From Natribaculum luteum (GTDB taxonomy: Archaea > Halobacteriota > Halobacteria > Halobacteriales > Natrialbaceae), in contig NZ_CP095398.1 of the NCBI RefSeq assembly GCF_023008545.1, positions 558,001 through 622,000 of the forward strand: a stretch of DNA of 64,000 bases, written 5' to 3'. The notes beneath the pieces were generated by a model that did not search any database, had not been told where the DNA came from, and saw only the letters and a program-made list of their open reading frames with translations. Positions 61,294 to 64,000 of the stretch are shown in pieces (the stretch's first letter is position 1; every line of letters begins with the position of its first letter). A program made the translations under genes and the position numbers.

Positions 61294-62716
61294 CGACGCT
61301 CACCTCCGCTGGCGGTGCCTGTGGCTGTTCGCCGTCGATCACCGCGAGGTCGCTGCCAGCTGGCGGTCCCGCACGAATGATGCGGACGACGACGTACGTG
61401 TACAGGACGAGCAAGCCGGTGTAGACGACGACGAAGCCCACGAGCGTCGCGGTCGCCTCGGCGCCGGTAAGGCCCGTCGAGACGCCCTCGCTCGTCTTCA
61501 TCACGTCCTGGATGATCCACGGCTGTCGACCGACCTCGGTCGTGATCCAGCCGAGGTGCACTGCGACGATCCCGAGCAGGGACGACGCCATCAGCGCCTT
61601 GTGCAGCAGGTCGTCCTGGAAGAGTTCGCCGCGCCACCAGCGGTAGCCACCCCAGAACGCGAGCACGATGAACCAGAAGCCGAGCCCGACCATCATCCGG
61701 AACGCCCAGAAGACGATCGCGACCGGCGGCTGTGGCCCTTCGAACTCCTCTAACCCCTGAATCGTCGCCTGTGGATCACCGCCGCTGGCGAGCCACGACG
61801 CACCGCCGGGGATGCCGATGCCGAAGATCTCCTTGGCGCGTGGATCGAGCAGATCCTGGACGCTCGTCGGGAACGCGACGATGTACTCCGGGACGTAGGA
61901 TTCGGTCTCCCAGACCGCCTCCATGGCGGCGAACTTCTGTGGCTGGGTCTCGAAGACGTGCCTGGCGTAGAAGTCGCCGTGGATCACCTGCAACGGGGCC
62001 GTGATGATCAACGCGACCAGCGCGATCTTGAGCGTCGTCTCCCAGAACCCGACGTTCTCGACCTGGTATCCCCAGACGTGGTGCCGGAAGACGTAGTAGG
62101 CCCCGACGCCCGCCATGAACAACGCGACGGACTCGAGTGCCGAGTTCTGCATGTGCACGTACATCCAGAAAAATCTCGGATTGAAGTACGCCGCCATCGG
62201 ATCGACGAGCCGGACGACCTGATCGCCGTTTTCGGTCACCAGTTCGTAGCCACGAGGCGTCTGCATCCACGAGTTCGCGATCAGGATCCACACCGCCGAC
62301 AGCCACGTCCCGACGCCGACCGCGACGCTCGAGACGAAAAACAGGGCGTCACTGACGCGCTCGCGGCCGAAGACGAAGACCCCGAGGAACGTCGCCTCGA
62401 GCATGAACGCCATCATCCCCTCGAACGCGAGCGGGCCGCCGAATAGCTCGCCCGCGCTCGTCGAGAAGACGCCGAAGTTCGTCCCGAACTCGAACTCGAG
62501 GACGATGCCCGTGACGGTGCCGACGACGAAACTTATCGCGAAGATCCGCGTCCAGAACCGACGTAACTGTTCGTAGATCGGCTTGCCGGTCCGGATCTCC
62601 TTCCAGGTGAAGTAGATGAGAAAGGGCGCAAGGCCCATGCTCATCACTGGAAAGATGATGTGGACGATAGTCGTGACGGCGAACTGAAGGCGGCTGGCGA
62701 TGACGGGATCGAGCAT
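61280..62716 (-). CDS. cydA: Cytochrome bd ubiquinol oxidase subunit I
   Basis: A 478-residue membrane protein that oxidises quinol and reduces oxygen at high affinity. RLQFAVTTIVHIIFPVMSMG gives the haem ligand His19; VHMQNSALESVALFMAG and LEFEFGTNFGVFSTSAGELFGGPLAFEGMMAFMLEATFLG carry the other conserved haem and proton-path residues (EGMMAFMLEATF). The WITTEVGRQPWIIQDVMKT segment is the GRQPW motif of the family, and the Q-loop is the short type. First of three co-oriented genes. Confidence 0.95.
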   Translation of the reverse strand: MLDPVIASRLQFAVTTIVHIIFPVMSMGLAPFLIYFTWKEIRTGKPIYEQLRRFWTRIFAISFVVGTVTGIVLEFEFGTNFGVFSTSAGELFGGPLAFEGMMAFMLEATFLGVFVFGRERVSDALFFVSSVAVGVGTWLSAVWILIANSWMQTPRGYELVTENGDQVVRLVDPMAAYFNPRFFWMYVHMQNSALESVALFMAGVGAYYVFRHHVWGYQVENVGFWETTLKIALVALIITAPLQVIHGDFYARHVFETQPQKFAAMEAVWETESYVPEYIVAFPTSVQDLLDPRAKEIFGIGIPGGASWLASGGDPQATIQGLEEFEGPQPPVAIVFWAFRMMVGLGFWFIVLAFWGGYRWWRGELFQDDLLHKALMASSLLGIVAVHLGWITTEVGRQPWIIQDVMKTSEGVSTGLTGAEATATLVGFVVVYTGLLVLYTYVVVRIIRAGPPAGSDLAVIDGEQPQAPPAEVSVDDDD

Positions 62717-63153
62717 GATTACGTCGTGGTTGGGCAGATTTCCGCGGATCGCCGTTCGAGCGGCGGTATATCAGACGTCTCGAGACGTTCGACGATACCA
62801 CACCGAGTCACCGATGGACGGCGGACGACCACTGCGGACGATTCGTGGCGTGTCTCGACGGCACGTCATGGCTCCCGGGACGTGGAACCACCGGGACGTG
62901 AGACCCGTGACCTCGAATCGACTGCAACGGGCATCGCTTCTGGGTACGGTCGTCTCGCCTCGTCGACCGTGCCAGCACGTGAGTTTCCCCTCGGGTCGAT
63001 CGGGTTCATTCAGATCGGGATCGGGACGGCGGGTCGCGTGGATACGGGTGTAGTTGTATATCATAGCCGGACCGAGTAAAAACGTTCCGCCTAACACCGA
63101 CTCCGTCGACATTGCCAGACGGGAGCAGGCGCGTGGCCGACGACCTCACGTTT
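62717..63153. other. Promoter-side intergenic region of the cyd operon
   Basis: About 440 bases upstream of cydA. No gene with proper composition is seen. TATA-like tagttgtatatcatagc (63049-63065) may serve one of the flanking genes. Confidence 0.4.
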
Positions 63154-63259
63154 ATACTACCGGACAACAGTCAGTGACTACTCGATCGCGTCTCGACGGC
63201 TGTCGTCAGGACAGCGTCTCGAGTGCGATCGATGGCCACACCGTGTCGTCCGGCAGTAT
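63154..63259 (+). repeat. MITE-like palindromic repeat, copy 4
   Basis: Bounded by atactaccggacaac and gtccggcagtat. Body gtgactactcgatcgcgtctcgacggctgtcg is near-identical to copies 2 and 3. Its last base is the first base (on the plus strand) of the DUF1641 stop codon, so it inserted exactly at the end of that gene, or supplies the stop. Confidence 0.88.
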
Positions 63260-63933
63260 CACCCCTGGCTTTTTTCGTCGTTCGTCGGTTCGTCGGTTCG
63301 CTGGCGCTGCATGTTGACGCCCGTGGCGCGAGCGACGGCGACGAGAAACCCAAGTCCGCGCTGGACGTCCGGATCACGAAGCGCACGGAGGAGTCCGACT
63401 GGGCCGAGTCGCTCCGGTGGCGCGTCCGTGGCCGCTGCAGTGCCGACCCCGTCGAGGAGTGCCGTGACGCCGCTGACCGTGTCCGGATCCGCCGTCGTAT
63501 CGGCGATTTCACCCAGCGAGCTTCCCAGTTCGCCGACCGACATGACGATGTCGTCGTCCATCGCGGCAGAGAGCAACGACGCCGCATTTGCGACTCCGAC
63601 CAGCGTTTCGAGATCGCCGTCGGCCTCGAGTCGGGCGACCCGTTCCAGGCCAGCGGCCAGATCGTCGGCGTTGGCACCGACGGCGTCCGCCAGCCGAACC
63701 GTCTCCTCGGTCGCGATTCCGTCGACCGCTTCGCCGAGCGTCGCCGACGTCGCCGCCAGGTCCACGACCAGCCGGTCGTCGAGCGCCTCGCTCGCCAGTT
63801 CCGTCACGTCCAGCAGCTGATTGAGAAGCCCCACCCGGTGGATGAGGGCGGCGACCTCCTTGGGATTCTCGGCGATCGCGTCGACGAGCAGCTGGTCGAT
63901 CTCGTCGTCTCCCGTGATCGTGTTCTCGGTCAT
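63259..63933 (-). CDS. DUF1641 protein
   Basis: A 224-residue helical protein. LIHRVGLLNQLLDVTELASEALDDRLVVDLAATSATLGEAVDGIATEETV and LLRALRDPDVQRGLGFLVAVARATG are DUF1641 features. In haloarchaea and some bacteria it sits beside a sulfide:quinone-reductase-like flavoprotein or formate dehydrogenase; here the upstream gene, three bases away, is such an oxidoreductase. Role unknown, probably an accessory to that enzyme. Confidence 0.9.
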   Translation of the reverse strand: MTENTITGDDEIDQLLVDAIAENPKEVAALIHRVGLLNQLLDVTELASEALDDRLVVDLAATSATLGEAVDGIATEETVRLADAVGANADDLAAGLERVARLEADGDLETLVGVANAASLLSAAMDDDIVMSVGELGSSLGEIADTTADPDTVSGVTALLDGVGTAAATDAPPERLGPVGLLRALRDPDVQRGLGFLVAVARATGVNMQRQRTDEPTNDEKSQG

Positions 63934-63936
63934 GGT

Positions 63937-64000
63937 TCAGAGGAGTCCTCGAGCGGTCAGCCAGTAGGATTCGTTGTACGCGAGTTTCGCCCAGTGGACG
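63937..64000 (-). CDS. Flavin oxidoreductase, last 20 residues (partial)
   Basis: The minus-strand frame entering from the window edge reads VHWAKLAYNESYWLTARGLL and stops at 63937. That ending is typical of haloarchaeal FAD-dependent oxidoreductases of the sulfide:quinone reductase/NDH-2 family, which normally precede DUF1641. The gene is three bases from the DUF1641 start. Only the tail is in view. Confidence 0.65.
   Translation of the reverse strand, partial: VHWAKLAYNESYWLTARGLL

Overview
The window is a high-GC stretch of chromosome or megaplasmid from a halophilic archaeon (class Halobacteria). The evidence is the strongly acidic predicted proteins, Tat-type lipoprotein signals, TATA-like promoters, and insertion sequences of the haloarchaeal ISH1 (IS5 family), ISH8 (IS4 family) and tnpB-only IS200/IS605 types. 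Placement near Natrialbales is only a guess. I saw no rRNA, tRNA or CRISPR array.

Layout. 1-9000: a truncated ABC-transporter binding lipoprotein, decayed membrane genes, a stand-alone nitric oxide synthase oxygenase, a P2-type cation ATPase, a HAD hydrolase joined to the tail of a lost short-chain dehydrogenase, and an M20 peptidase. 9735-14915: a DHH-family phosphoesterase gene split by a tnpB element, which itself carries an ISH1-like element, an ISH8-like element and a 49-base double hairpin; the original 333-codon gene can be rebuilt exactly. 15600-26100: metabolic and membrane genes (DUF3179 lipoprotein plus coupled membrane protein, DsrE, flavin disulfide reductase, CMD/AhpD, TauE/SafE, two winged-helix regulators, MFS, TrmO). 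26400-31000: IS remnants, a winged-helix/PIN toxin-antitoxin-like pair with an operator, a truncated tnpB and a second ISH8-like copy that marks a deletion.

31100-44900: core-like genes. A lipoyl domain fused to dihydrolipoyl dehydrogenase lies close to a two-gene lipoate-protein ligase (C-terminal subunit then catalytic subunit), with OsmC and a universal stress protein between them; the ligase plausibly loads the fused lipoyl domain. Also present are a TDT/SLAC1 transporter, ZIP transporter, VapB with a beheaded VapC, oleate hydratase, CofE-type ligase, DUF389 membrane protein and a CRY-DASH-like cryptochrome.

44900-59450 is an accessory island: a DUF234-type ATPase with an ISH1-like element at its stop codon, a truncated Mrr-type nuclease, coiled-coil and plasmid-like proteins, a winged-helix regulator, a very AT-rich polytopic membrane protein, a McrB/McrC-type restriction pair whose large subunit carries SRA-like and EVE-like reader domains, and a Fic protein. 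60049-64000: cytochrome bd genes cydAB with a third small membrane gene, then DUF1641 and the end of a flavin oxidoreductase gene.

Small repeats cross these regions: a roughly 110-base palindromic MITE-like element in four copies, and five TTGAC-anchored hairpins that look like right ends of tnpB elements, three of them without any tnpB.
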